A stretch of 21,360 bases of DNA from an uncultured Eubacteriales bacterium (GTDB taxonomy: Bacteria; Bacillota; Clostridia; Oscillospirales; CAG-272). How positions within the stretch are numbered: position 1 is the first letter of the stretch; every line of letters begins with the position of its first letter. A program made the translations under genes and the position numbers. Below the pieces are notes generated by a model. It had not been told where the DNA came from. It saw nothing but the letters and a program-made list of their open reading frames with translations, and searched no databases. The stretch spans positions 1 to 21,360 of the forward strand of contig CAKSER010000029.1 in the NCBI GenBank assembly GCA_934447715.1, written 5' to 3'. Below, piece by piece: positions 7,667 to 15,841 of this stretch.

Positions 7667-8077
7667 TTACATAGCCGCGCCCGTTTGATCGGTTCCGTCC
7701 TGTGCCGATCCGATTCCGAAGCTCACGGCTATCGCCTCGTTTACCTGCTGCATCGTCTTTTCGTCAAGATGCCCCATCTTTTCTTTCAGCCTGCGCTTAT
7801 CGAGTGTTCTGATCTGCTCGAGAAGAATAACCGAATCGCGCGCAAGTCCGTTGCCTTCACCGCCAAACGAAGCCCTTGACGATGTTGCTCCGACATCAAT
7901 ATGCGTCGGCAGCTTTGATTTGCTCATTCTGCTTGTAATTGCCGCCGCTATTACAGTCGGGCTGTATCTGTTTCCGACGTCGTTCTGAATGATCAAAACC
8001 GGGCGCAAGCCTCCCTGTTCAGACCCGACCACCGGGCTTAGATCCGCATAGAATATATCTCCGCGTCTGCATATCAT
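7667..8077 (-). CDS. mazF: MazF/PemK-family endoribonuclease toxin
   Basis: Sequence-specific mRNA endoribonuclease of the MazF (B. subtilis EndoA/YdcE) type. 136 residues, about 20 more than the core family because of a short Gly/Asp/Gln-rich tail. Conserved pieces are GDIFYADLSPVVGSEQGGLRPVLIIQND (with the catalytic Arg near 25), AAITSR (catalytic Thr/Ser near 48-49), LPTHIDV, RDSVILLEQIRTLDKRRL and HLDEKTMQQVNEAIAVSFGI. A GGAGA ribosome site lies about 10 nt before the ATG. No antitoxin gene of the usual MazE/CopG size is visible on the - strand in the 413 bp upstream or directly downstream. It therefore stands as an apparently solitary toxin gene with its own terminators. Confidence 0.92.
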   Translation of the reverse strand: MICRRGDIFYADLSPVVGSEQGGLRPVLIIQNDVGNRYSPTVIAAAITSRMSKSKLPTHIDVGATSSRASFGGEGNGLARDSVILLEQIRTLDKRRLKEKMGHLDEKTMQQVNEAIAVSFGIGSAQDGTDQTGAAM

Positions 8078-8339
8078 ATTTATCAGTCTCCATCTTTTTT
8101 AATCCGCAGACTTTTTTACTGCACTGTTATTATTGCCCCCTCGTTCGGTTTCTATTTACTCAAACGGGATTTTTTCGGTGCCGGTTTTCGGCACCTGTTA
8201 ATATGATATGAAATTTGCCTTCTGTCGGTTTTCAGCCTTGCCGCAAGAAGGATATCGCAGCTCGGCTTCTTAACTGCTTTATTTTATTCGAATATTGAAA
8301 TTTTGATTAAAAATGGTACAATATAAGCAAACCGAAGCA
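8078..8339. other. Intergenic region upstream of mazF and the two-component operon
   Basis: Divergent upstream region with no supported ORF. It contains a clean hairpin, GGTGCCG (8177-8183)/CGGCACC (8189-8195), without a classic T-run on either side. At 8295-8322 there is a possible sigma-A promoter reading +, TTGAAA-N16-TACAAT, upstream of the repeat-controlled promoter. No good promoter for mazF was found by eye. Confidence 0.5.
8295..8322 (+). promoter_or_regulatory. Possible distal sigma-A promoter of the two-component operon
   Basis: TTGAAA (8295-8300), 16 bp, TACAAT (8317-8322). It would start transcription near 8329, just before the tandem repeats. It may provide basal expression while the repeat-controlled promoter at 8340-8371 gives induced expression. 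Confidence 0.4.
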
Positions 8340-8371
8340 CTAATAATATTCTAATAATATTCGGATATTAT
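8340..8371 (+). promoter_or_regulatory. Tandem 11-bp repeat operator and -10 box (autoregulated promoter)
   Basis: CTAATAATATT occurs twice in perfect tandem (8340-8350 and 8351-8361), and TATTAT follows at 8366-8371. OmpR/PhoB-family regulators bind 11-bp-phased direct repeats, and activators of this kind replace the -35 contact. The PepSY gene promoter at 10591-10622 has the same spacing to the base, so this is probably the operator of the downstream response regulator. Confidence 0.65.
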
Positions 8372-8429
8372 TTCTTTAGGGTGAAATAGCCTGCGAAGCC
8401 GGTCTCGGATTTAAACGGGTTTATCCGCC

Positions 8430-8460
8430 TTAAAACAATTTCTGCAGATTATTGTTTTAA
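8430..8460 (+). promoter_or_regulatory. Perfect inverted repeat in the response-regulator leader
   Basis: TTAAAACAAT (8430-8439) and ATTGTTTTAA (8451-8460) form a perfect 10-bp inverted repeat. The 11-nt centre itself contains the palindrome TCTGCAGA. It lies about 30 bp before the ATG at 8491, inside the predicted transcript. It could be an RNA hairpin or a site for a dimeric repressor. There is no T-run, so it is not a terminator. Confidence 0.45.
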
Positions 8461-8490
8461 TACACGGTCTGCGGCAGAACGGAGATTTAT

Positions 8491-9171
8491 ATGCGAATTC
8501 TTCTTGCAGAGGACGAACGTGACCTCAACGAAATAATAAAACAGAAGCTTTGCGCGGACGGATACAGCGTCGACAGCTTCTTTGACGGAAAGGACGCAAT
8601 CGATATTCTTTCGTACACTGAATACGACCTTGTCATTTTAGATATCATGATGCCCGGAGCGGACGGCTTTGAGGTCCTTGATGCAATTCGATCCGCGTCA
8701 AAGGCAACCCCGGTGATTTTTCTCACCGCAAGGGATTCTGTTTTTGACAGGGTAAAGGGACTCGACAGCGGAGCAAACGACTACATTATTAAACCGTTTT
8801 CGCTTGAGGAGCTGTCTGCGCGTGTACGTGCGCTGACAAGAAGCTCGTTCGGATCGGCAAGCAATATTCTGTCTGTTGCCGACCTGACGCTTGATACCGC
8901 ATCTCACACGGTAAAAAGGTGCAAAAAAGAAATTGCGCTGTCGTCAAAGGAATACTCACTGCTCGAATATCTAATGTTTAACAAAGGAAAGGTTTTGTCG
9001 CGCGAAAAAATTGAGGATCACATATGGAACTTCGATTATGAGGGCGGAACAAATGTTGTTGATGTATACATCAGCTACCTTAGAAAAAAGATAGACGGTG
9101 AAAATGAAAACAAGCTTATCCATACAATAAGAGGTGTGGGATATGTCATTAAAGAGGTGAGCAGCGTTTGA
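8491..9171 (+). CDS. OmpR/PhoB-family response regulator
   Basis: Transcription factor of a two-component system, 226 residues. The receiver domain is intact: acidic Glu7/Asp8, phospho-acceptor Asp51 in VILDIMMPG, Thr79 in FLTARD and Lys101 in IIKPF. The C-terminal winged helix (about 128-222) contains LSSKEYSLLEYLMFNKGKVLSREKI, NVVDVYISYLRKKID and HTIRGVGYVIK. ACGGAGA about 7 nt upstream supports the start. Its stop TGA overlaps the TTG start of the kinase gene (TTGA), so the pair is translationally coupled. Its likely targets are its own promoter and the PepSY gene downstream, judged from shared tandem repeats. Confidence 0.95.
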   Translation: MRILLAEDERDLNEIIKQKLCADGYSVDSFFDGKDAIDILSYTEYDLVILDIMMPGADGFEVLDAIRSASKATPVIFLTARDSVFDRVKGLDSGANDYIIKPFSLEELSARVRALTRSSFGSASNILSVADLTLDTASHTVKRCKKEIALSSKEYSLLEYLMFNKGKVLSREKIEDHIWNFDYEGGTNVVDVYISYLRKKIDGENENKLIHTIRGVGYVIKEVSSV

Positions 9172-10577
9172 AAAGCATGAGCATCAGATTAAAGATTACG
9201 CTGTGGTTTTCGGCAGCACTGATTATCGTAGTTTCCATTACATACATTGCCATTCTTTTTGTAAGCAATCAGGTAATCCAAAAAACCATACGGGACGAGC
9301 TGATTACAACAGTAGAAAGCAATGTGGACGAGGTTGAATACTATGCCGTTCTCCCCGAAATAAGGGAAGGCGAGGCTGACCGTTTTATGAATTACAACGG
9401 CGGTTTTCTTGAAATCGACGACGATTTTTTAAGCTCGGTAAACGAAGTTTACACCGCCCTGTATATAAATGACGGAACAATGATGTACGGAGAAAATCCG
9501 ATAGCGAGAAGCACACAGGAAATGACCTTTGCCGACTCACGGATTCAAAAGATAAAAATCAACGGCACCGAATACTACATCTTTGACAGGAAACTGACCG
9601 GAAACGGCCTTGACAGCCTTTGGCTGCGCGGAATTGTATCCGAGCATCAGGGTGCGTATCAGATGAGCGAGATATCTCGCCTTTCGCTCATCATTATGCC
9701 TGCGGTTGTTTTTCTTTCGATTTTGGGAGGATATATCATCGCCGCAAGATCTCTGTATCCGATCAAAAGGATTGCAGATGCCGCATCGGAAATTAACAAA
9801 GGAAGCGACCTGAAAAAAAGAATTGAGCTGAAAAAAGGCTCGGATGAGCTTCATCAGCTTGCAGATTCCTTCAACAGCATGTTTGAAAGACTCGACCGGT
9901 CGTTTACTGCCGAAAAGCAGTTTACATCGGATGCTTCTCACGAGCTTCGCACACCGATGTCGGTAATTCTCGCCCGGTGTGAATATTCACTTGAAAATGA
10001 TCAAGATACAAAGGATTTTAAAAATTCGCTTGCCGTCATTCAAAGACAAGGCAAAAAAATGTCAAGGCTCATTTCGGATATGCTTGATTATGTGCGTCTT
10101 GAAGAAAGACTCGATATAAGTCCGAGTAAGGAAATCGACCTTTCGGAGCTTGTTCGCTCTGTTTGTACCGACATGTCTTATATCAGGGAGAAGAACATTG
10201 ATCTGTCCTTTGATGCTCCTAACGGAATCACAGCAAACGGTGACAGCGGTCTCCTTTGCCGCCTGCTCGAAAATCTTATAAGTAATGCATACCGCTACGG
10301 AAGGGAAAACGGACACATCGATGTTTCCCTTTCGGAAACGAACAGCGAAATTCTTCTTTCAGTATCGGATGACGGAATCGGAATAGCAGAGGAGGATTTT
10401 AAAAGAGTATTTGACAGGTTCTATCGGGCTGACCCCTCAAGAAGCAGCAGCGGAACAGGACTCGGCCTTTCGTTTGTCAGCGAAATTGCAAAAATTCACG
10501 GCGGAAGGATAGAGCTTACAAGCAAAAAAAATGTCGGAAGCTGCTTTACGCTGCATCTTCCGAAAAACAAAATCTGA
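9168..10577 (+). CDS. Membrane sensor histidine kinase
   Basis: Partner kinase of the upstream regulator, 469 residues. TTG at 9168 is chosen as start because GAGGTGA lies 7 nt upstream; the ATG at 9177 would be too far from it. Topology: TM1 about 10-32, an extracytoplasmic sensor region about 33-171, TM2 about 172-194, HAMP about 194-246. HisKA carries FTSDASHELRTPMSVI with phospho-accepting His258. The ATPase domain has an N box (LLENLISNAYRYG), a G1 box (DDGIGIAEEDFKRVFDRFYR) and a G2 box (GTGLGLSFV). The sensor region has no family I recognise; it is acidic and Tyr-rich. The downstream PepSY protein would sit on the same side of the membrane and may tune or report the signal. Confidence 0.94.
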   Translation: MKSMSIRLKITLWFSAALIIVVSITYIAILFVSNQVIQKTIRDELITTVESNVDEVEYYAVLPEIREGEADRFMNYNGGFLEIDDDFLSSVNEVYTALYINDGTMMYGENPIARSTQEMTFADSRIQKIKINGTEYYIFDRKLTGNGLDSLWLRGIVSEHQGAYQMSEISRLSLIIMPAVVFLSILGGYIIAARSLYPIKRIADAASEINKGSDLKKRIELKKGSDELHQLADSFNSMFERLDRSFTAEKQFTSDASHELRTPMSVILARCEYSLENDQDTKDFKNSLAVIQRQGKKMSRLISDMLDYVRLEERLDISPSKEIDLSELVRSVCTDMSYIREKNIDLSFDAPNGITANGDSGLLCRLLENLISNAYRYGRENGHIDVSLSETNSEILLSVSDDGIGIAEEDFKRVFDRFYRADPSRSSSGTGLGLSFVSEIAKIHGGRIELTSKKNVGSCFTLHLPKNKI

Positions 10578-10590
10578 TCCCTGCTTTCTT

Positions 10591-10622
10591 TTAATGTTTT
10601 TCTAATCTTCGGGTGCTATAAT
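10591..10622 (+). promoter_or_regulatory. Repeat-controlled promoter of the PepSY gene
   Basis: TTAATGTTTTT (10591-10601) and CTAATCTTCGG (10602-10612) are 11-bp-phased repeats, and TATAAT lies at 10617-10622. The spacing from repeat to -10 is identical to the promoter at 8340-8371, and the repeats cover the -35 position, as expected for activation by an OmpR/PhoB-type regulator. No consensus -35 is present. Confidence 0.7.
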
Positions 10623-10675
10623 CTGTCACAACAAGGAAAAGAAAAAAGCTAAATAAGACATAAAGGAGATACAGA

Positions 10676-12088
10676 ATGAAGATTAAAAACCTTTTCAAAT
10701 CACCGTTTAAGGCAGGAGTAGTCATAATTTCCGTCATCGTGATTGTCGGACTTCTCGGGGCCGCATCGGTTTTCGCGACAACAGAGATTGCAAAAGCGAA
10801 TTCCATCGGGAATGACAATGCAATAAGCTTTGCATATGTAGATGCCGGAATCGACCCCGTATCTGCCGAATACAGCAGAGCAAAATTCGAATTTAAGCAG
10901 GGGCAGTTCGTTTACAAGGTCGAGTTCACCTCAAACGGAACGGAATATGAATATCTTATTAAAGCAGACGACGGGACGGTGGTAAAAAAGGAGCAAAAAA
11001 TGCTTTCATTAACCGATTCCGATACAGCCTCACCAAGCGAAAAGACCGACATTGAAGCAGCGAAGAGGATTGCCGTTGCAGATTCGGGGGCGAAAGAGTC
11101 TGAGGTTGTTTTTATCAAGGCAGAATCGGAGCAGAAGGACGGCAAAGCCGTTTATGAAATCAAATTTAAAACCGCTTCTCACATATTTGAATACAAAATT
11201 CTTGCAGAAAGCGGCAGTATTCTTGAAAAAGAGTCCGAAAAGCTTCCGAATAACAGCTCATCCTCAAAGCAGGAAGAGCCGAGCGAATCGACGAATACTC
11301 CCGACACTCCGAACACCCCGGAAACACCGGATACCGGAACACCTGAAGACACAACAGACGAATCAGATAAAAATGCAGCCCACAGACTTTCTTTGGAAGA
11401 TGCAAAAAAGCTTGCTCTTTCCGACGCGAAGATTAATGCCTCAGATGCCTCCTTTACGGAAGCGAAAAAGGACATCCACAACAAGCTGGAGGTTTATGAG
11501 CTTGAATTCATTACCGAAACAGGAAGGTATGAGTATACCATAGACGCAGCAAGCGGAAAAATCCTTGAAAAAGAAGTCAAGGAAATCAAAACGTCTTCCG
11601 GCGACAAAATTCCTTCAAACGGGGACGGCACATCTAATACAACCATTGACCTTGAAGCGGCAAAGAATATTGCAATAAAGGATTCCGGTATAGCAAGTAA
11701 GGATATCCGGCATATTGACGCAGAGGCCGACACCGATGACGGAATCACAGTCTTTGAGATTAAATTCTACACCGCATCGCATAAATATGAGTACGAAATA
11801 AACGCAAAAGCCGGCAAAATCATTTCAAGCTCCTGCGAAGCAATCGGAACACAGGAAAACGGAAGCACAGGTTCATCCTATATCGGCATTGAAAAGGCGA
11901 AAATAATAGCAGTAAATCACGTCAAGCTCGACGTATCCGATGTTGTATTCTCGAAGGCAAAGCTTGAAAAGAAGCACAAGCATGCAGAATACGAGATTGA
12001 ATTCTTCAAGGGAAACACCGAGTACGAGTTTAAAATCGACGCATTTTCCGGAGCAATTCTCGAATGGGAGATCGAAGAGGACGACTGA
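10676..12088 (+). CDS. Secreted or membrane-anchored protein with five PepSY repeats
   Basis: 470 residues. Basic N-terminus, then a hydrophobic segment at about 13-35 (signal peptide or anchor), then five PepSY-like repeats at about 48-107, 124-187, 238-303, 324-388 and 403-468. Each repeat has the pattern of a helix rich in A/K (for example DIEAAKRIAVADSGA), a YEIEF strand, and an EYxIDAxSGxILE ending. Between repeats 2 and 3 lies a low-complexity Ser/Thr/Pro/Glu linker (about 193-232). PepSY domains are found in peptidase inhibitors and cell-envelope proteins; they are thought to inhibit proteases or modulate the local environment. AAAGGAGAT before the ATG is a strong ribosome site. It is probably a direct target of the upstream two-component system and could feed back on its sensor. 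The first repeat is the most divergent. Confidence 0.85.
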   Translation: MKIKNLFKSPFKAGVVIISVIVIVGLLGAASVFATTEIAKANSIGNDNAISFAYVDAGIDPVSAEYSRAKFEFKQGQFVYKVEFTSNGTEYEYLIKADDGTVVKKEQKMLSLTDSDTASPSEKTDIEAAKRIAVADSGAKESEVVFIKAESEQKDGKAVYEIKFKTASHIFEYKILAESGSILEKESEKLPNNSSSSKQEEPSESTNTPDTPNTPETPDTGTPEDTTDESDKNAAHRLSLEDAKKLALSDAKINASDASFTEAKKDIHNKLEVYELEFITETGRYEYTIDAASGKILEKEVKEIKTSSGDKIPSNGDGTSNTTIDLEAAKNIAIKDSGIASKDIRHIDAEADTDDGITVFEIKFYTASHKYEYEINAKAGKIISSSCEAIGTQENGSTGSSYIGIEKAKIIAVNHVKLDVSDVVFSKAKLEKKHKHAEYEIEFFKGNTEYEFKIDAFSGAILEWEIEEDD

Positions 12089-12178
12089 TATTCCGGCTTT
12101 TTAAAACCGAAGGCAATTCGTCGTAAATACCCCTCGCCGAAAGAACGCAATGCACCTGTAAAAGCAGTGAAACAGCAC

Positions 12179-12216
12179 AAACAGCACTCTGAAGAAAAAG
12201 CTTCAGAGTGCTGTTT
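12179..12216. terminator. Long perfect hairpin between convergent genes
   Basis: AAACAGCACTCTGAAG (12179-12194) pairs perfectly with CTTCAGAGTGCTGTTT (12201-12216) across a 6-nt loop. It lies between the PepSY gene (+) and pgeF (-). Neither side has an uninterrupted T-run, so it may end both transcripts by a weaker mechanism or protect their 3' ends. Confidence 0.6.
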
Positions 12217-12258
12217 GCATCACGAGAAAAACGAAAAAAAGATCAAAAAATCGTAATA

Positions 12259-13053
12259 TTAAAGAACAATCGCCGACATCATAACTCCCCGCTTTCCTTT
12301 TGAAGCACGGTGCGAAAAGTAAATGTCGGGGCGGCAGCAGGTGCATTCACCGGAAATAAAAATGTTCTCTTTAGGAATGCCGGACAGAATCAGAATCTCC
12401 CTGTTCATTCCGGCAATATCCGCATGAAAACGGTCGCCCGAAGCGTCCTTTTTTACATATTCGTCACAGATATCCTCTCCGAGCCTCGACCTGATTTCGT
12501 TATAAAACGGAAGATCAACCTCGTAGCAGCACTGATGAATGCACGGTCCGATTGCCGCCCTTATTGAGCTTCTCTTTGCCCCCAGCTCACACATTCTTTC
12601 AACACATTCTTCCGCAATTTTTGATACAGTCCCTCTCCATCCGGCATGAACCGCACCGATCACCCGGTTTTGAATGTCAGAAAATAGGATCGGAGTGCAG
12701 TCTGCGGTTTTAATCATGAGAGCCGTACCGGGAATATCGGTAACAAAACCGTCGCACTCAAGAAGAGAAGCTCCGAAATCATCTTTTGTAACCGTGTGAA
12801 CGACAGCAGAGTGAATCTGCTTTGCAGAAACCGCTTTTGAAATGTCAAATCCGAGCTCATTGGCAATTCTTTTACGGTTTTCGTCAACATTTTCCTTTTC
12901 GTCTCCGAGACCGTACCCAACGTTAAGCGATGCAAGATGCGGTATGGTGCTTACACCTCTGAGCCTTGAAAAGAACCCGTTTTTGCACCCGAGCTCGGGG
13001 CAGCTAAGATATCTGATTCGGTTTATCCCATTAATTTCGGCAAAATCCTTCAT
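12259..13053 (-). CDS. pgeF: Purine nucleoside phosphorylase, laccase-domain (YfiH/PgeF/YlmD) family
   Basis: Family formerly called polyphenol oxidase/laccase domain; characterised members (LACC1/YfiH/YlmD) are Zn-dependent purine nucleoside phosphorylase/adenosine deaminase enzymes. The start is placed at 13053 because AGAGGAG lies 6 nt upstream; an upstream ATG at 13059 directly abuts that site, and the frame is open to 13107. This gives 264 residues. Motifs: AKQIHS (His81), MIKTADCTPIL (Cys119), GAVHAGWRG (His136), AIGPCIHQCCYEV and a C-terminal CTCCRPDIYFSHRASKGKRG. It follows valS by 89 bp containing a hairpin. In Firmicutes it often sits near division genes (ylm cluster), which is not the case here. 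Confidence 0.9.
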   Translation of the reverse strand: MKDFAEINGINRIRYLSCPELGCKNGFFSRLRGVSTIPHLASLNVGYGLGDEKENVDENRKRIANELGFDISKAVSAKQIHSAVVHTVTKDDFGASLLECDGFVTDIPGTALMIKTADCTPILFSDIQNRVIGAVHAGWRGTVSKIAEECVERMCELGAKRSSIRAAIGPCIHQCCYEVDLPFYNEIRSRLGEDICDEYVKKDASGDRFHADIAGMNREILILSGIPKENIFISGECTCCRPDIYFSHRASKGKRGVMMSAIVL

Positions 13054-13106
13054 CGGCATCTCCTCTGTTCTTCTTTCGTTTATTATATGTATTATGTCTG
13101 CAAACA

Positions 13107-13135
13107 AAGCCCTCCGCCGTTTTAGCGGAAGGCTT
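13107..13135 (-). terminator. Probable terminator or attenuator after valS
   Basis: On the - strand AAGCC-T-TCCGC pairs with GCGGA-G-GGCTT with one G-U pair and a loop of about 7 nt, 8 nt after the valS stop. The following TGTTTG is a weak T-run, so some read-through into pgeF is likely. A TATAAT on the - strand near 13083-13088 could also serve pgeF. Confidence 0.55.
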
Positions 13136-13142
13136 ATTTTGT

Positions 13143-15782
13143 TTATATGTTTTTAATCTGCTCAAGGGCCTTTTCAAGTCCGCAAAGAACATCGTTGTAC
13201 TTTGCAAGCTTTGCCTTTTCTCCTTCGACAACCGCCGCAGGAGCCTTTGCTACAAAGCCCTGATTTGAAAGCTTCTTTTCGAGCCTTTCGATTTCTCCCT
13301 TTACATTTGTCATTTCCTTGTCAAGGCGCGAAAGCTCCTTTTCCTTGTCAATGACATCCGCAAGAGGAATATATAAGGATGCAGATTCTGTTACGATGCA
13401 AACCGCGCTGTCGTCGCAGAAGCTGTCCGGATATTCAACAGAGGAAGCGGAGGCAAGGCGCTCAAAGAATACGCTCGTCTTGTCGTTAAACGCTTCTCTG
13501 TGATCGGTAACGATCATCAGCTTTGCCTTCTTTGAGGGAGCGACATTCATCTCGGCGCGGCGGTTTCTTACCGCCTTTATTGCGGAAATAAGTCTCTCCA
13601 TTGCAGCCTCTTCTTCCGGGAACTCTCTGCTTCCGCTCTGTTCCGGGAAGCGGCTTATCATTATGCTTTCGCCCTCGTGCGGAAGCGCCTGCCAGATTTC
13701 CTCCGTAATAAACGGCATGAACGGGTGAAGCAGCTTCAGCGTTTCGGTAAGAACATAGCATATCGTGTTCTGCGCGACAAGATTTTCCTCTGTGTCCTTA
13801 TTGTTGAGCCGTGCCTTTGCAAGCTCGATATACCAATCGCAGAATACGTTCCAGACAAAGTCGTAAAGCTTTGAAAGAGCGACGCCGAGCTCATAGTTGT
13901 CGATATTGGCTCTGACCTCTCCTGTAAGCGTGTTAAGCTTCGAAACGATCCATTTGTCCTCGATAGACAGCTTATCCTTATCCGGAAGAACCGCCTTGTC
14001 GATTGTCAGATTCATTCTTACGAATCTGGATGCGTTCCAGATCTTGTTTATAAAGTTTCTTGCCGATTCGATCTTCTCGTCCGAGAATCTCATATCGTTT
14101 CCGGGCGAGTTGCCGGTTGCAAGGGCAAATCTTAATGCATCCGCACCGTATTTGTCGATAATCTCAAGCGGATCGATTCCGTTGCCGAGCGATTTCGACA
14201 TCTTTCTTCCCTGCGAGTCTCTTACAAGACCGTGAATAAATACATCCGGGAACGGAATCTCTTTCATGTTCTCGATTCCCATGAATATCATCTTGGATAC
14301 CCAGAAGGTAATGATATCATATGCGGTTACAAGCGTGCTTGTCGGATAGAAGCGCTTTAAATCCTCTGTATCGTTCGGCCAGCCGAGTGTTGAAAACGGC
14401 CAGAGCGCGGACGAAAACCAGGTATCGAGAACGTCCTCCTCCTGCGTCATCTTCTTGGAGCCGCATTTCGGGCAGGTATGAACATCTGTTTCGGAAACGG
14501 TTATCTCACCGCAGTCTGCGCAGTAATAAGCCGGAATTCTGTGCCCCCACCAAAGCTGACGCGATATACACCAGTCGTGAATGTTTTCCATCCAGTTAAG
14601 ATATATCTTGCTGAAGCGGTCCGGAATATAGCGGATTTTTCCTTCCTTTACAACGTCGATAGCCGGCTTTGCAAGCGGCTTCATCTTTACAAACCACTGC
14701 TTGGAGGCAAGCGGCTCGATTACGGTTCCGCAGCGGTAGCAGTGCGTTACGTTGTGATTGAGCTTTTCGATCTTGACAAGATAGCCCTCTTCCTCAAGCT
14801 CCTTTACGATCGCCTTTCTTGCATCGTAGCGATCCATTCCGGCAAACTTGCCGCCGTTTTCATTGATTTTTCCGGCTCCGTCGATTACAATGATCTCCTC
14901 AAGATTGTGACGCTTTCCGACCTCAAAGTCGTTCGGGTCGTGGCAGGGCGTGATCTTTACGCAGCCGGTTCCGAAGTCCTTTTCGACATATTCGTCTGCT
15001 ATAACCGGGATTTTTCTTCCGACAATCGGCAAAACAAGCATCTTTCCTACAAGATCCTTGTATCTCTCGTCGTCCGGGTGAACCGCAACCGCGGTATCTC
15101 CGAGCATTGTTTCCGGTCTTGTTGTCGCGATCGTTACATATCTTCCCTCTTCTCCGTCAACCGGATACCTGATATGCCAGAATGCACCCTCGACCTCCTT
15201 GTACTCAACCTCTGCATCCGACAGGGCTGTGTTGCAGTGAGGACACCAGTTTGTAATACGCAGTCCTCTGTATATAAGCCCCTTGTCATAGAGTGAGACA
15301 AAGGTTTTCTTTACCGCAGCAGAGAGATTTTCGTCCATTGTGAATCTCTCTCTTGACCAGTCGCAGGAGGAGCCGAGCTTCTTTAACTGTTCGATTATTC
15401 TTCCGCCGAATTTTTCCTTCCACTGCCAGACAAGCTTTAAAAACTCGTCTCTGCCGATATCATGTCTTGAAAGCCCCTTTTCCTTGCGGAGCATCTCCTC
15501 AACCTTGATCTGTGTTGCAATTCCGGCGTGGTCGGTTCCGGGAATCCAGAGAGCGGAATAGCCCTCCATTCTCTTTGTTCTGATAATTATATCCTGCAGC
15601 GTGTTGTTCAGCGCATGACCCATATGCAGCTGACCGGTTACGTTCGGAGGCGGAATTACCATCGAGAAGGTCGGTGCGCCCTTATCCTCTCTCGGCTTGA
15701 AAAATCCGTTTTCCTCCCAAAATTTATATATCCTGTCCTCAAACTCGGCAGGATTATAGGTTTTTGAAAGCTCTGTTGCCAT
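13143..15782 (-). CDS. valS: Valyl-tRNA synthetase
   Basis: Class I aminoacyl-tRNA synthetase charging tRNA-Val, 879 residues, full length. Seen: PPPNVTGQLHMGHALNN with HMGH (53-56), the editing domain around TIATTRPETMLGDTAVAVHPDDERY (217-241) and GTGCVKITPCHDPNDF (271-286), Cys pairs C348xxC351, C421xxC424 and C437xxC440 (probable zinc sites), WFSSALWPFSTLGWP, KMSKS (527-531), the anticodon-binding helical domain, and a C-terminal coiled coil (about 815-879) typical of ValS. GAAAGGA lies about 9 nt upstream. It is controlled by the valine T-box leader upstream. No missing motif was noticed. Confidence 0.97.
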   Translation of the reverse strand: MATELSKTYNPAEFEDRIYKFWEENGFFKPREDKGAPTFSMVIPPPNVTGQLHMGHALNNTLQDIIIRTKRMEGYSALWIPGTDHAGIATQIKVEEMLRKEKGLSRHDIGRDEFLKLVWQWKEKFGGRIIEQLKKLGSSCDWSRERFTMDENLSAAVKKTFVSLYDKGLIYRGLRITNWCPHCNTALSDAEVEYKEVEGAFWHIRYPVDGEEGRYVTIATTRPETMLGDTAVAVHPDDERYKDLVGKMLVLPIVGRKIPVIADEYVEKDFGTGCVKITPCHDPNDFEVGKRHNLEEIIVIDGAGKINENGGKFAGMDRYDARKAIVKELEEEGYLVKIEKLNHNVTHCYRCGTVIEPLASKQWFVKMKPLAKPAIDVVKEGKIRYIPDRFSKIYLNWMENIHDWCISRQLWWGHRIPAYYCADCGEITVSETDVHTCPKCGSKKMTQEEDVLDTWFSSALWPFSTLGWPNDTEDLKRFYPTSTLVTAYDIITFWVSKMIFMGIENMKEIPFPDVFIHGLVRDSQGRKMSKSLGNGIDPLEIIDKYGADALRFALATGNSPGNDMRFSDEKIESARNFINKIWNASRFVRMNLTIDKAVLPDKDKLSIEDKWIVSKLNTLTGEVRANIDNYELGVALSKLYDFVWNVFCDWYIELAKARLNNKDTEENLVAQNTICYVLTETLKLLHPFMPFITEEIWQALPHEGESIMISRFPEQSGSREFPEEEAAMERLISAIKAVRNRRAEMNVAPSKKAKLMIVTDHREAFNDKTSVFFERLASASSVEYPDSFCDDSAVCIVTESASLYIPLADVIDKEKELSRLDKEMTNVKGEIERLEKKLSNQGFVAKAPAAVVEGEKAKLAKYNDVLCGLEKALEQIKNI

Positions 15783-15841
15783 CTTTGTCGGTCCTTTCTT
15801 TTTATATCAATTCTTTTATCATTTTAAAGTGTTTAAAAAAC

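Noticed and set aside
8177..8195. GGTGCCG/CGGCACC hairpin as a terminator
   Set aside because: No T-run on either strand and no gene ending nearby; kept only as a described element of the intergenic region.
13054..13107. Longer pgeF start
   Set aside because: The extra 18 residues overlap the ribosome site that fits the start at 13053 and are not family-like.
14478..15296. 272-codon ORF on + strand
   Set aside because: Lies fully antisense to valS, whose motifs are unambiguous; its composition is that of a shadow frame.
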